The notes: generated by a model not told the origin, from the sequence alone. A DNA stretch of 64,000 bases from Pseudoduganella violaceinigra DSM 15887 (GCF_000425385.1 NZ_AUDI01000019.1:62001-126000), one strand, 5' to 3'; shown: positions 23,073 through 32,514, counted from the first letter of the stretch. Numbers and translations: made by a program.

Positions 23073-23285
23073 ATGGCTGTACGAAAAGTCACGTTTAACT
23101 TACCGCAGGAAATGATCGATTTCCTGCAAAAACAGGCGGAAGAGAATCACATCACCGTGACCGATGTGATTCGCCGTTCAATCAATTCCGAGCGCTTCTT
23201 TGTGGAGCAAGAGGCTGCCGGGCATAAGATCCTGATCGAGGACCAAGCGCAGAAGCAGCGTCAAGTTATGCGTATGAACCGATAG
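23073..23285 (+). CDS. ribbon-helix-helix DNA-binding protein
   Basis: 70 residues from the ATG at 23,073, preceded by GGAGGG. The N-terminal half reads KVTFNLPQEMIDFLQKQAEENHITVTDVIRRSI, a beta-strand followed by two helices as in CopG/Arc-type dimers. A basic, Gln-rich helix ends it. It likely represses its own promoter and the next gene, which starts 15 bp downstream. RHH genes of this size often serve as antitoxins or plasmid regulators, but the partner here is a membrane protein and not a recognised toxin. Confidence 0.75.
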   Translation: MAVRKVTFNLPQEMIDFLQKQAEENHITVTDVIRRSINSERFFVEQEAAGHKILIEDQAQKQRQVMRMNR

Positions 23286-23300
23286 CATTGGGGGCTTACT

Positions 23301-23618
23301 TTGGAAGCAGCCAATGAAAAGCCAATTTCGGCGAGTAACGAACCACTAGACCTGTCGAATGAAATCCCCGTCGAGGGGGCGTCATACTCACCAGCGCCCT
23401 ACAACCCCGCACCGCATGAGGATCGCGCAAGGCGCCACATCGCATACTTGCTGATCGGACTCCTGTGGGTCATCGTAGGGTCAATCTTCATCCTTGTCGC
23501 CTGCCATTCAGTAACGGTCGGAGACGTGAAGGAGTTTGCGGTGGTTTTAGGGCCTGTTGTGACGCTGGTATCAGCCGCAACTGGCTTCTATTACGGAACA
23601 AAGTCCAACAATAAGTAA
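23301..23618 (+). CDS. small two-helix membrane protein paired with the RHH gene
   Basis: 105 residues from a TTG at 23,301, the only in-frame start that leaves the whole frame. A 50-residue acidic, Pro-rich N-terminus (SNEPLDLSNEIPVEGASYSPAPYNPAPHED) precedes two membrane helices (IAYLLIGLLWVIVGSIFILVAC and FAVVLGPVVTLVSAATGFYYG). It lies 15 bp after the RHH gene and is closed by a strong terminator, so the two form a small operon. No family recognised. A holin-like or toxin role is possible but unsupported beyond topology. Confidence 0.6.
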   Translation: MEAANEKPISASNEPLDLSNEIPVEGASYSPAPYNPAPHEDRARRHIAYLLIGLLWVIVGSIFILVACHSVTVGDVKEFAVVLGPVVTLVSAATGFYYGTKSNNK

Positions 23619-23631
23619 ATCGCGTCATTCG

Positions 23632-23657
23632 GCCCGCAGAGAGCGGGCTTTCTTTTT
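23632..23657 (+). terminator. terminator of the RHH/membrane-protein operon
   Basis: GCCCGC (23,632-23,637), loop AGAGA, GCGGGC (23,643-23,648), then TTTCTTTTT. A compact Rho-independent terminator 14 bp after the stop. Confidence 0.85.
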
Positions 23658-23754
23658 GCGCGCACATTACTCAACAGTAATTCGCGCGCACAATGTTCCG
23701 ATCCGCGAGCGCACAGAAACGTTTTCGGAGTTCGGAGAGGATGCGGGATAACAA

Positions 23755-24003
23755 TTAGGAATGGGATTTTGAAATGTGCTCTTCCATAGCCAAAACACCC
23801 AGGTCATGAGCATTGGTCGCGGCAGCCCGTTCGCTGTCATACGGATTCGCAACGGCTTTTTCGTCGACTACCACGGAGCCTTTGAGTAACTTGTAGGATC
23901 CTAACCATTTCCCTGGTTGTTTCGCTTCATAGGCTGCGTAAAGAATAGTGTAGTCACCTTCAAAAGTAGCCTTCTGGTAAGCGAGTTGTCGCGGGTAGCT
24001 CAT
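23755..24003 (-). CDS. small unknown island protein
   Basis: 82 residues from the ATG at 24,003, fixed by GGAGG six bases upstream. The sequence (MSYPRQLAYQKATFEGDYTILYAAYEAKQ...VVVDEKAVANPYDSERAAATNAHDLG) is soluble, with a regular mix of small strands and helices. No family recognised. Transcribed toward the RHH operon terminator. Confidence 0.55.
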   Translation of the reverse strand: MSYPRQLAYQKATFEGDYTILYAAYEAKQPGKWLGSYKLLKGSVVVDEKAVANPYDSERAAATNAHDLGVLAMEEHISKSHS

Positions 24004-24179
24004 GTTGCCTCCATAGAAAGTCGGAGGATAGCATGACCCGCGTTGCAACTTAAACGACGACCGGGCCTGCGAAATCCCCCACCCAATATCACCAGCATCG
24101 CGACGGTTACTGATTTACTAAGGTGGCGTCGCCGATCGACCGTTCTTGATGCGCTGAATGCGCGCCAATCAACTTGCTT

Positions 24180-24827
24180 TCAATTGATGTCTCGATCTTT
24201 AACGTCCATGTGCTTCGAAACAATTTCGAACAGTTCATCGACCTTATTGCAATGGATTAATATGTTTCGCTGTCGTACGTGAGGTGTCTCGTGGCTCATG
24301 GTTGGGTAGAGCGATCGAGACTTGAACTCGGGATCCTGATCGAGGTTATCAATTGCCTCGATCAAGAATCCACATTGAATTTTGATCTCCATAAAAGCGT
24401 TGATGGCTTCAGCGCTCCCTATTTCGTAAGCTGGCGCTGATTCCATACCGGTCAGGATACCGCGAATAAGATCGTGGTGGTAAAGACTGTATCGTGCGGC
24501 AAAGTCATATTCGGTCACGAAGACTTTGCGAACCAAATCGCTGCGACACTTAGCGGCGCGGCACAGCTCAAGGATGGCCTGGCGCTTGTGTTGCATCTCG
24601 ATCCTTACAAGGTCAAGCGCATCCTTGCGAGCTTTCGCTGCTTGGCGTTCTCCGAGAATAAACGCCGAAAAGATCGCTATCACCGAGCCAATCGCTTGCG
24701 CCCAACCAGAATCGATGGTTGCCCAGGTAACGATTGTCACGGCTCCCCTTATCACCAGGAGCGTAAGGATAAAAATCACAAGGGCGAACAAACAAAATCC
24801 GAAAAAGTTCACGATTTTTTCGCGCAT
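24180..24827 (-). CDS. unknown protein with N-terminal membrane helices
   Basis: 215 residues from the ATG at 24,827, chosen because AGGAAAGG lies just upstream; the frame stays open further but would read through the arm-type repeats. Two N-terminal membrane helices (FFGFCLFALVIFILTLLVIRG and WAQAIGSVIAIFSAFILG) are followed by a cytoplasmic helical region (KARKDALDLVRIEMQHKRQAILELC...). The overall form resembles small phage-island membrane proteins with a coiled-coil tail. Function unknown. It is the last gene before the right boundary repeat. Confidence 0.6.
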   Translation of the reverse strand: MREKIVNFFGFCLFALVIFILTLLVIRGAVTIVTWATIDSGWAQAIGSVIAIFSAFILGERQAAKARKDALDLVRIEMQHKRQAILELCRAAKCRSDLVRKVFVTEYDFAARYSLYHHDLIRGILTGMESAPAYEIGSAEAINAFMEIKIQCGFLIEAIDNLDQDPEFKSRSLYPTMSHETPHVRQRNILIHCNKVDELFEIVSKHMDVKDRDIN

Positions 24828-24909
24828 GTGCCTTTCCTGATTGATAAAAGAGGGATCGTAGCATGCAGCGCTCCAATCGCGATCTGAAGAATCGCCACCA
24901 TCCAAAACC

Positions 24910-24939
24910 GTGGGACACTCATGGGACACTGTGGGACAA
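24910..24939. repeat. integrase arm-type site candidates, right end
   Basis: GTGGGACAC (24,910-24,918), ATGGGACAC (24,921-24,929) and GTGGGACAA (24,931-24,939), spaced 11 and 10 bp, repeat the motif found twice near the left boundary. Same orientation as the left pair. Confidence 0.55.
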
Positions 24940-25044
24940 AAAAACAGCAAAATCCAGAGCAAAACAGAGTAAATGGAAGAGCTTAAGTCGTTGATTCCAT
25001 TGCGCTGTTTTGTTCTGGAATCTTGCGATTTATCAACGCCCCAC

Positions 25045-25065
25045 GATAGGCCATCTGCGGCGTTT
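25045..25065. repeat. right boundary direct repeat (attR candidate)
   Basis: Exact second copy of the 21-bp repeat at 17,934-17,954, again in a terminator-like hairpin context followed by T residues. The adjacent bases differ between the two copies, which sets the common core at about 21 bp. It marks the right edge of the 7.1-kb island. Confidence 0.7.
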
Positions 25066-25184
25066 TTCTTTTGGCATGGCCGTGCAATTTTCGCGTCCCC
25101 AAGCTTGTGCCACCACAACGCTAGCCACCGCTGGCTTAACTAAGCTGTTGAAAGGCGCAGGTTTTTTCGAAGAGGGACTTGATC

Positions 25185-25805
25185 ATGTGTGCATTGGCAA
25201 GAAAATTAGCCCTGGCGGCTACGAGCCTGGTGTTGGCCGCAAGCGCTTGGGGCGCGACCACTCCAGGCAACATCTCGGCCGACGACGTCACGCTCGGCGG
25301 CTTCGATTCGGACGCTTATGTCTTTGCCGACGGCTGGAATCCGCATGCCGGACCGAATGGCGACACCAGCGGCTTCGGCACGGCGTTCGACAGCTACGGC
25401 AGCGGCCCTTGGAGCTTGCTCGACAAATACGATATGAGCGCGGCCTTCAACAATACCGGCGTGCTCAAATTCGGTTTTGCGATGAGCAGCGGTACCGCTG
25501 GTACCTGGTCGGTGCACAATAGCGGCGCCGCGAATATGGTGCTGGACCTGGTGTTTGCCATGCATGCCGGCGACGGCGGCGCAGGCTTCCTGTTCGATAA
25601 CCAGGCCATTAATGGCGGGCAGACTTTGAACGGGACCTGGCGCATCGAATGGTTCACCGGGAATAATAACGCCAATCCGGACTTTTCCAACCTGAGTATG
25701 TTTGCCCGCGATATCGCAGCGGTGCCCGAACCGGGGGAATACGCGATGTTGATGGCGGGCTGTGGGGTGCTGGCTTGGCTGGCGCGCAGGCGCAGGGCGC
25801 AGTGA
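25185..25805 (+). CDS. PEP-CTERM sorting domain protein
   Basis: 206 residues from the ATG at 25,185 (GAGGGA upstream). A signal peptide (ARKLALAATSLVLAASAWGA) leads into a secreted Gly/Asn/Asp-rich beta domain. The C-terminus is a classic sorting signal: VPEPGEYAML, a hydrophobic helix (MAGCGVLAWLA) and an Arg cluster (RRRRAQ). Such proteins are processed by an exosortase and are linked to exopolysaccharide export, but no exosortase gene is in the window. The passenger domain was not recognised. Confidence 0.85.
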   Translation: MCALARKLALAATSLVLAASAWGATTPGNISADDVTLGGFDSDAYVFADGWNPHAGPNGDTSGFGTAFDSYGSGPWSLLDKYDMSAAFNNTGVLKFGFAMSSGTAGTWSVHNSGAANMVLDLVFAMHAGDGGAGFLFDNQAINGGQTLNGTWRIEWFTGNNNANPDFSNLSMFARDIAAVPEPGEYAMLMAGCGVLAWLARRRRAQ

Positions 25806-25880
25806 CCGCTGTCCCCCAGGCACGGCATGGGGAGTGACCGCGTACTGAACACGGTGCGTTGCTGATTGGCCGAAGCGGCG

Positions 25881-26813
25881 CTATTGCTGAACGCAGCTGG
25901 CGACGCAGAAGCGATTGCGGCCGCTTTCCTTGGCCTGGTAGAGGGCATGGTCGGCGCTGCGCACCAGCGCGTCGGCGTCGCAATGGCCGTCGGCTGGCAT
26001 GACGGTGGCCACGCCAAGGCTGACGGTGACGGTGTCGCTGGCCGAAGACATCCGGTGCGGGATCGCCAGCTCGCGCACGGACGCCAGGATGCGCTGGGCC
26101 ACCGTTTCCGCGCCTTGCTGGCCGACCTGGGGCAGCAGGATCACGAATTCCTCGCCGCCATAGCGTGCCAGCAGGTCCGGGGTGCGGCCGGCGCAAGGCA
26201 CCATCGCGTTGGCGACTTGCCGCAGGCAGATGTCGCCCGCCTGGTGGCCGTAGGCGTCGTTGTAGCGCTTGAAATGGTCGATGTCGATCATGATCACAGA
26301 GAGCATGGCCTGCGCGCGGGCGCAGCGGCGCCATTCGTTATCTAGCGTGTCGTTGAAGCTGCGGCGGTTGGCGACGCCTGTCAGCGCATCGGTCAGGGTC
26401 AGCTCGCGCATGGCGTCGGATTGGCGCTTCAGCGTCAGGTGGGTACGCACCCGTGCGCGGACGACCGCGATATTGAATGGCTTGGTGATGAAGTCGACCG
26501 CGCCGGCTTCCAGCGCCCGCGTCTCGTCTTCCGGCGTGGTCAGGGCGGTGACGAAGATGACCGGGATGCCCAGAACATCGGGCGATGCGCGCAGGGCGGC
26601 GCACACGTCGTAGCCGTCAAGGCCCGGCATGACGGCGTCCAGGAGGATCAGGTCGGGACGCTGCTCGTGCGCCAGTTCCAGCGCCTTTTCCCCGTTCAGG
26701 GCGAACAGCACTTCATGTTCTCCGCCCAGCGCATGGTTCAGGATCTGGATATTTTCCATGGCGTCGTCGACGATCAGCAGGCGTCCGTTGCGCGCCTGGT
26801 CGGTCCATGTCAT
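25881..26813 (-). CDS. response regulator with GGDEF diguanylate cyclase output
   Basis: 310 residues. The receiver domain (about 12-125) has the phospho-acceptor Asp59 in LILLDAVMPGLDGYD and the conserved Lys in ITKPF. The GGDEF domain (about 140-305) has the active-site GGEEF at 219-223 and an inhibitory I-site RTPD exactly five residues before it, so both c-di-GMP synthesis and product feedback look intact. Its ATG overlaps the stop of the hybrid kinase by 4 bp, making it that kinase's probable phosphorylation partner. Phosphorylation would switch c-di-GMP production, a usual control of pili and biofilm. Confidence 0.93.
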   Translation of the reverse strand: MTWTDQARNGRLLIVDDAMENIQILNHALGGEHEVLFALNGEKALELAHEQRPDLILLDAVMPGLDGYDVCAALRASPDVLGIPVIFVTALTTPEDETRALEAGAVDFITKPFNIAVVRARVRTHLTLKRQSDAMRELTLTDALTGVANRRSFNDTLDNEWRRCARAQAMLSVIMIDIDHFKRYNDAYGHQAGDICLRQVANAMVPCAGRTPDLLARYGGEEFVILLPQVGQQGAETVAQRILASVRELAIPHRMSSASDTVTVSLGVATVMPADGHCDADALVRSADHALYQAKESGRNRFCVASCVQQ

Positions 26814-29800
26814 GCGGTTTCCTCCCGTTTCAGGATCTCCTGCACCTTGTGTTCGGCGTTGGAGAAGTCGAGCGTTTCAATGGCATTGGCAAGCGCCGGC
26901 AGCAGGTCGGGGCAGCGCTGTTCCAGCAGCGGGCTGATGGCTTTGAAGGCGGCCAGGGCGCGCATATTGCTGTTGTTTAGCAGCATGAGCAAGTCCCCCA
27001 GGGCTTGCGACAGGCTGCCGGTGGGGATACTGTTGGCGACCGGCAGCACCGGCACCGGCAGTTCGCGCGCGGCGGTGGTGACCACGGCCAGCGCCTGTTC
27101 CAGCGACAGCAACAGGGCGGCGGCGGAACTGTCCTGTCCTTCCGCGAGCGCGGTCTCGGCCTGGGCGCTCAGCCTGGCCACCTCGGTGGCGCCAAGATTG
27201 GCGGAGACGCCTTTCAGTCGATGCAGCACGCGCGTGGCGGCATAACGTTTATCTTGGGCCAGGCATTCGCGCACTTCCTGCACGGCGTCGCCTTGGGAAT
27301 TCTCGAAGCGCTTGAGCAGGCCGGCGAAGGCGGCATAGTTGCCGGCCACGCGGCGCAGCGCCGCCTCCAGGTCGATCCCCGCTACCGACGCGGGGCGGCC
27401 GTCGCCGCGGACGTCGCTGTGCACCGCGCGGGGCTGGCCGGTGGCCATTTCGGGATGCAAGGGCGCCAGGCGGGACAAGGTGGCGATCATTTCGTCGACG
27501 TCGATCGGCTTGGCGATGTGGGCGTCGACGCCCGCCTCGATGGCGCGCTGGCGGTCTTCCGGCATGACGTTGGCCGTCATGGCGATGATGGGCAGGCTGC
27601 GCAGGCCCATGGAGCGGATCGATTCGGTGGCCCGGTAGCCGTCCATCACCGGCATCTGCAGGTCCATCAGCACGGCGTCGAAGCGCTGCGGGTCGTCGCG
27701 CAGCAGGTCGAGCGCAATTTCGCCATTGGAGGCCACTTCCACCAGCGCGCCGCAATGGAGCAGGATGTAGCGCGCCATTTCCTGGTTGATCTCGTTGTCT
27801 TCGACCAGCAGCACGCGCATGCCGGCCAGGCTGCCCGACAGGCCGGCATGGTTGCTTCGATGCTCCGGCTGGCTGGCGCCGGTGAGCGCGGCCAGCGCCG
27901 CATCGCGCAGGCTGGCCGGGGTGAAGGGCTTGGCGAGGACGGCGTCGATTTGCAGGCTGTCGGCAAGCTGGAGCAGGTCTTCGCTGGAACGCTCCGAGGC
28001 CATCATCACCACTTTGGGCAAGGGCAGGGCGCCGCTGCGCGCTTCGACCAGCATGGCAATGCCGTCGGTGCCCGGCATGGCGCTGTCGGCCACCAGCAGG
28101 TCGAAGCGCTGGCTGCTCAGCGCTTGCAAGCCTTCGGCCGCATTGGCGGCGGCGACGACGGCCCATTGCATCGCTTCGCCGGCGCTGCGCAGCGCCTGGC
28201 GCACGCTGGCCCGGTCGTCCACCACCAGGACGGAGAGTGCCTGCAGGCTGGCGGGAACCGCGGGCGCTTCGCTGGCGGCGCAGCGCTGCATGGGGCAGAC
28301 GAAGCGGAAGGTGGAGCCTTTGCCCAGCCGGCTTTCGACGCTGATCACGCCGCCCATCAGGTCGGACAGGCGGCGCGCAATGGCCAGGCCGAGCCCCGTG
28401 CCGCCATAGCGCCGGCTGGTGCTGCTGTCGCCCTGGGAGAAGGCGTCGAACATATGCTGCTGCTGTTCGGCGGGAATGCCGATGCCGGTATCGCGCACCG
28501 TGAATTCCAGCGTGAGCCAGTTGGCGCTGCTATGGGTTTCGCGCACGGACAGCAGCACTTCGCCCTGTTCGGTGAACTTGATGGCATTGCTCAGGAGGTT
28601 CAGCAGCACCTGCTGCAGGCGCATGGCGTCACCCGAGATTTCAGCGGGCAGCGCCGGCGCCAGGTCGAACACCGGTTCCACGCCCTTGTCCCAGGCGCTG
28701 TTGGCCAGGAGGACGGCGGTCCCGGCCAGCAGCTGGTCCAGGCTGAAGGGCGCCTGTTCGAGCTGCAGCTGTCCGGCCTCGATCTTGGAGAAATCCAGCA
28801 CGTCGTTGACCACGCCGAGCAGGCTTTGCGTCGCCAGCTGGATCTTGCTGACGTAGCTGCGTTCGCGCCGCTCCAGGGGCGCTTCCTCGAGCAGGCGCGC
28901 CAGGCCGGTGATGGCGTTCATTGGCGTGCGGATTTCATGGCTCATATTGGCCACGAAGTCGCTCTTGGCCCGGCTGGCCGCCTCGGCGCGGTCGCGGGCC
29001 CGCACCAGTTGATCGTTTAGCTCCTGCAATTTCAATTCGCTGCGTTTGAGTTCCGATACATCCGAGCCTAAGGCAAAGAAGCCGCGTACGGCGCCCGAAT
29101 CGCCGCGGTCGGGAATGAAGTTGAACCAGGCGTAGCGCAGCTCGCCGGACGGCAGTTCCAGCTCGCACAGAAAGTGCTGCGGGCTGCCTTCCAGTACGGC
29201 GCCGATCTGCGGGCGGATCTGCTCGAGCAGGCTGGCCGGCAGCACGTCGCCGATCGGCTCGGCCATGGCCTGATCCAGGGTCTTGCCGAACCAGTCGAGG
29301 AAGAATTTGTTGGCGAAGCGGCAGCGCAGATCGGTATCCCAGTAGGCCACCACGCCGGGCAGGTTTTCCGTCACCGTGTGCAGGAAGCTGGTGCTGCGCG
29401 CCAGGCTGAGCGAAGTCTGCTGCAGTGCTTCGTCGGCGCGCTTGCGGTCGGTGATGTCGAGCGCGATCCCGAGCAGATGGGTCGCCGTGCCGTTCTCGTC
29501 GCGCAGGGCGACCTTGCGGGTGGTCAGGTAGCGCGTTTCGCCGCCGGCGCCGCGCAGGGTTTCCTCGGCAATCTCCAGCACCTGTCCGGAAGCGAGCACC
29601 TTGCGGTCCGCCTCCTGGAAGGCGGCGGCTTGCTCGGGCGGGAAGAGATCGCGGTCGCTCTTGCCGAGCAGGTCTTCGCGGGGCCGGCCCAGCAGGAGCT
29701 CGCCCTGCCGGTTCAGCAGTTCAAAGCGCAGCTGCTGGGCATCCTTGACGAAGACCATGGCCGGCATATTTTCCAGCACGGACTTGAACAGCGCCTTGGA

Positions 29801-31240
29801 CTGGCGCAGCGCCGCTTCAGTGTCCTTTTGCTGGGTGATGTCCATCAGCATGGCTGTGATCCCGACCATGACGCCGTCGGCGCCGAACACGGGATAATAT
29901 CCGGCGATGAAATGGCTGGTGCGGCCGGGCCGCGAAGCAGGGACGCCGGTCAGCTCTGCAATGGGCACGGCCTGGCCGGTGTCCAGCACGCTACGGTACG
30001 CCTGGCTGACCTGGGCCACCAGGTCACGGTCGTTGATCACTTCATCGAAGCGGCGCCCGATATGTTCGTTGACCGGTAAGCCGTTCAGCGCCGCCAGGTA
30101 GTCGTTGATCATCAGGATGCGCAAGCGTGTATCGACAAAACTCAGGCCGACTGGCGCCGTGGCGTAGATGGTCTCGAGCAGGGCATTGGAATTTTCCAGC
30201 TGTTGCGTGCGCTCTTCCACCACCCGTTCCAGGTCTTGCCGGTGGCGGGTCAGGTCGCGGTCCAGTTGCTGCAAGGTGGCGCCGATCTGCTGCGCTTCCA
30301 GGAACTCGGCGCGCGGCAGCTCGACCGGCTTGCCGTCGGCCAGCGCCTGGGCCGGAAAATGCAGCGCTTCGACCGAACGCGCGATGCGGCGGGCGGCAAC
30401 GGCGGCTGTCGCAAAGCCGGCCAGGATCAGCGCCGCCAGGAGCGCTGCCAGCCCGAGGAAGGCGCCGTCGAAGCCGCCCGCCGCAGCGTTGTCCGGCATG
30501 GCGACGGTCACCGTCCATGAGGTGTCGGGGCCGCGCAGGTAGCTGGATTGGAGTGGCAGCCCGCGCAAGGCTTCCGCTGCAGGATGGCCGCTACTGCGCC
30601 CATCGTCATTGCTGCGGGCGACCAGCTGGCCGCCGGGCGCCAGCACTGCAATCGCGGCGCCGGAAGGCAGGCGCATTTCCTCCGCCACCTTGTCCAGCGC
30701 ATCGGCCGGCAGCAGCACGCTGAGGATGGCTGTCGGTTTGCCCGGCCGGGGCACCTGCACATCAACCGCCAAATGTGCCGGCTCCTTCCCGCTGGCGGGC
30801 AACAGGCTGGTAAGCGAACGGGCGTTGGGCGGGAATTTGAGGCGCTCCGCGTTGGCGGTGCGGTCGACCGGGAAAGGCCGGCCCGCGATCAGCTGCGGCG
30901 CGCCGTTCTCGGTGAGCAGGACATGCGATTGATGGGGTAAGCCAGGCGCCAGGGCCCCGGCCGCATGGCTGCGCATGGCGGCCAGGTCGCCGTTGCGGGC
31001 ACTGGGGCTATTGGCCAGCGCGATGGCCGCGGCTTCGGCAGCCAGCAGCTGGCGGTCCACGACGGCGGCGGTGGCGCGGGCCAAACGCCCGGATTCCAGC
31101 TCGGCGCGGCCCAGGTCGCGCTGCTGGGAAAACACCAGTAATAAAGCAATTGCCAGCAGGGTAGGCGCAGCGCAAGCCACGGCCAGCAGCGCAATCTGCG
31201 ACCGCAAGGGCGGCAAGGGCTTGCTGGAATCGTCCTGCAC
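26810..31240 (-). CDS. hybrid sensor histidine kinase (PAS3-HisKA-HATPase-REC2-Hpt)
   Basis: 1476 residues. A membrane helix near residue 15-37, a periplasmic sensor region of about 230 residues and a second helix (about 258-280) are followed by a short HAMP-like linker and three PAS domains (about 350-475, 480-605, 615-740). Then come HisKA with the phospho-His in MSHEIRTPMN (about 767), the ATPase with DTGIGIP and GGTGLGLAI, and two receivers. REC1 has DLLVADSAMPG (Asp about 1050); REC2 has VLMDLQMPVMDGY (Asp about 1192). A C-terminal Hpt domain has HRLKG (His about 1341). A full phosphorelay in one chain, coupled to the REC-GGDEF gene by a 4-bp overlap. The signal sensed is unknown. Confidence 0.92.
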   Translation of the reverse strand: MQDDSSKPLPPLRSQIALLAVACAAPTLLAIALLLVFSQQRDLGRAELESGRLARATAAVVDRQLLAAEAAAIALANSPSARNGDLAAMRSHAAGALAPGLPHQSHVLLTENGAPQLIAGRPFPVDRTANAERLKFPPNARSLTSLLPASGKEPAHLAVDVQVPRPGKPTAILSVLLPADALDKVAEEMRLPSGAAIAVLAPGGQLVARSNDDGRSSGHPAAEALRGLPLQSSYLRGPDTSWTVTVAMPDNAAAGGFDGAFLGLAALLAALILAGFATAAVAARRIARSVEALHFPAQALADGKPVELPRAEFLEAQQIGATLQQLDRDLTRHRQDLERVVEERTQQLENSNALLETIYATAPVGLSFVDTRLRILMINDYLAALNGLPVNEHIGRRFDEVINDRDLVAQVSQAYRSVLDTGQAVPIAELTGVPASRPGRTSHFIAGYYPVFGADGVMVGITAMLMDITQQKDTEAALRQSKALFKSVLENMPAMVFVKDAQQLRFELLNRQGELLLGRPREDLLGKSDRDLFPPEQAAAFQEADRKVLASGQVLEIAEETLRGAGGETRYLTTRKVALRDENGTATHLLGIALDITDRKRADEALQQTSLSLARSTSFLHTVTENLPGVVAYWDTDLRCRFANKFFLDWFGKTLDQAMAEPIGDVLPASLLEQIRPQIGAVLEGSPQHFLCELELPSGELRYAWFNFIPDRGDSGAVRGFFALGSDVSELKRSELKLQELNDQLVRARDRAEAASRAKSDFVANMSHEIRTPMNAITGLARLLEEAPLERRERSYVSKIQLATQSLLGVVNDVLDFSKIEAGQLQLEQAPFSLDQLLAGTAVLLANSAWDKGVEPVFDLAPALPAEISGDAMRLQQVLLNLLSNAIKFTEQGEVLLSVRETHSSANWLTLEFTVRDTGIGIPAEQQQHMFDAFSQGDSSTSRRYGGTGLGLAIARRLSDLMGGVISVESRLGKGSTFRFVCPMQRCAASEAPAVPASLQALSVLVVDDRASVRQALRSAGEAMQWAVVAAANAAEGLQALSSQRFDLLVADSAMPGTDGIAMLVEARSGALPLPKVVMMASERSSEDLLQLADSLQIDAVLAKPFTPASLRDAALAALTGASQPEHRSNHAGLSGSLAGMRVLLVEDNEINQEMARYILLHCGALVEVASNGEIALDLLRDDPQRFDAVLMDLQMPVMDGYRATESIRSMGLRSLPIIAMTANVMPEDRQRAIEAGVDAHIAKPIDVDEMIATLSRLAPLHPEMATGQPRAVHSDVRGDGRPASVAGIDLEAALRRVAGNYAAFAGLLKRFENSQGDAVQEVRECLAQDKRYAATRVLHRLKGVSANLGATEVARLSAQAETALAEGQDSSAAALLLSLEQALAVVTTAARELPVPVLPVANSIPTGSLSQALGDLLMLLNNSNMRALAAFKAISPLLEQRCPDLLPALANAIETLDFSNAEHKVQEILKREETA

Positions 31241-31281
31241 GGCACATCCTTTCGGGAAAGTGGCTGCAGGTCGATGATAGC

Positions 31282-32514
31282 TCAGCTTGTCTTGGACGAA
31301 AAGCGCGCAATCTCCAGCTTGGCAATGGCATTGCGGTGGACTTCATCGGGGCCGTCGGCCAGGCGCAGCGTGCGGTTGCCGGCCCATTGGTAGGCCAGCG
31401 GGAAATCGTCCGATACCCCGGCCGCGCCGTGCGCCTGGATGGCCCAGTCCAGCACCTGCTGCGCCACATTCGGCGCCAGCACCTTGATCATGGCGATCTC
31501 CGATTGCGCCACCTTGTTGCCGACCGTGTCCATCATATAGGCGGCTTTCAGGGTGAGCAGGCGCGCCGTATCGATGCGGATGCGCGCTTCCGCGATGCGT
31601 TCGCGCCACACGCCCTGGTCGGAAAGACGCTTGCCGAATGCAATCCTTGTCGTCAGGCGCTGCACCATCAGCTCCAGCGCCCGTTCCGCCACGCCGATCG
31701 CGCGCATGCAGTGGTGGATGCGGCCCGGGCCCAGCCGGCCCTGCGCGATTTCGAAACCGCGGCCCTCGCCCAGCAGGAGATTGGAAGCGGGGACGCGTAC
31801 GTTCTCGAACACCATTTCGCAGTGGCCGTGCGGGGCGTCGTCATAGCCGAACACCGGCAAGGGCCGCAGTACGGTCAGGCCCGGAGTGCCGGCCGGCACC
31901 AGTATCATCGATTGCTGGGCATGGCGCGGCGCCGCGAAGTCGGTCTTGCCCATGGCGATATACACCTGGCAGCGCGGGTCGCCCGCGCCGGAAATCCACC
32001 ATTTGCGGCCGTTGATCACGTAATCGCCGCCATCGCGCTCGATGCGGGTTTCGATATTGGTGGCGTCGGACGAGGCCACGGCCGGTTCGGTCATCGCGAA
32101 GGCGGAGCGTATTTCGCCGCGCAGCAGCGGTTCCAGCCAGCGCTGCTTATGCTCCTCGGTGCCGTAGCGCTCCAGCGTTTCCATATTGCCGGTGTCGGGC
32201 GCGGAGCAGTTGAACACTTCCGCAGCCCATGGCACGCGACCCATGATTTCGCACAGGGGCGCGTAATCGAGGTTGGTCAGACCTTCCGGCGCACGGCTGG
32301 AACGGGGCAGGAACAGGTTCCACAGCCCCTGCTCGCAGGCCAGCGGCTTGAGGCGTTCAATCAATCCGGTGGGGATCCAGCGGTTGCCTTGCTCGCGGCC
32401 GTTGCGGTCCACCTCTTCATGGAAGGCCTTTTCGTTCGGGTAGATGTGCTGGTCCATAAAGGCCAGCAGGCGCGCCTGCAGTTCCTTGGTGCGCGCGGAG
32501 TAGTCGAAGTCCAT
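31282..32514 (-). CDS. acyl-CoA dehydrogenase
   Basis: 410 residues from the ATG at 32,514 (GGGAACC upstream), the usual size of this FAD-dependent family. Family blocks are clear: [25 protein letters not shown] around the FAD/substrate site, [13 protein letters not shown] in the beta domain, [35 protein letters not shown] at the domain border, and a C-terminal helical domain with [15 protein letters not shown]. It oxidises an acyl-CoA to the enoyl-CoA; the chain type is not evident. It follows the phosphotransferase-family gene by 10 bp, a pairing also found as fused ACAD10/11 proteins in animals. Confidence 0.92.
   Translation of the reverse strand: MDFDYSARTKELQARLLAFMDQHIYPNEKAFHEEVDRNGREQGNRWIPTGLIERLKPLACEQGLWNLFLPRSSRAPEGLTNLDYAPLCEIMGRVPWAAEVFNCSAPDTGNMETLERYGTEEHKQRWLEPLLRGEIRSAFAMTEPAVASSDATNIETRIERDGGDYVINGRKWWISGAGDPRCQVYIAMGKTDFAAPRHAQQSMILVPAGTPGLTVLRPLPVFGYDDAPHGHCEMVFENVRVPASNLLLGEGRGFEIAQGRLGPGRIHHCMRAIGVAERALELMVQRLTTRIAFGKRLSDQGVWRERIAEARIRIDTARLLTLKAAYMMDTVGNKVAQSEIAMIKVLAPNVAQQVLDWAIQAHGAAGVSDDFPLAYQWAGNRTLRLADGPDEVHRNAIAKLEIARFSSKTS

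Noticed and set aside
24828..25118. N-terminal extension of the membrane protein at 24,180-24,827
   Set aside because: The extension would translate the GTGGGACAC arm repeats and the boundary region; a good ribosome site stands before the internal ATG.
27005..29020. 671-codon frame opposite the hybrid kinase
   Set aside because: Composition is that of a reverse-strand shadow and the kinase frame has complete domain motifs.
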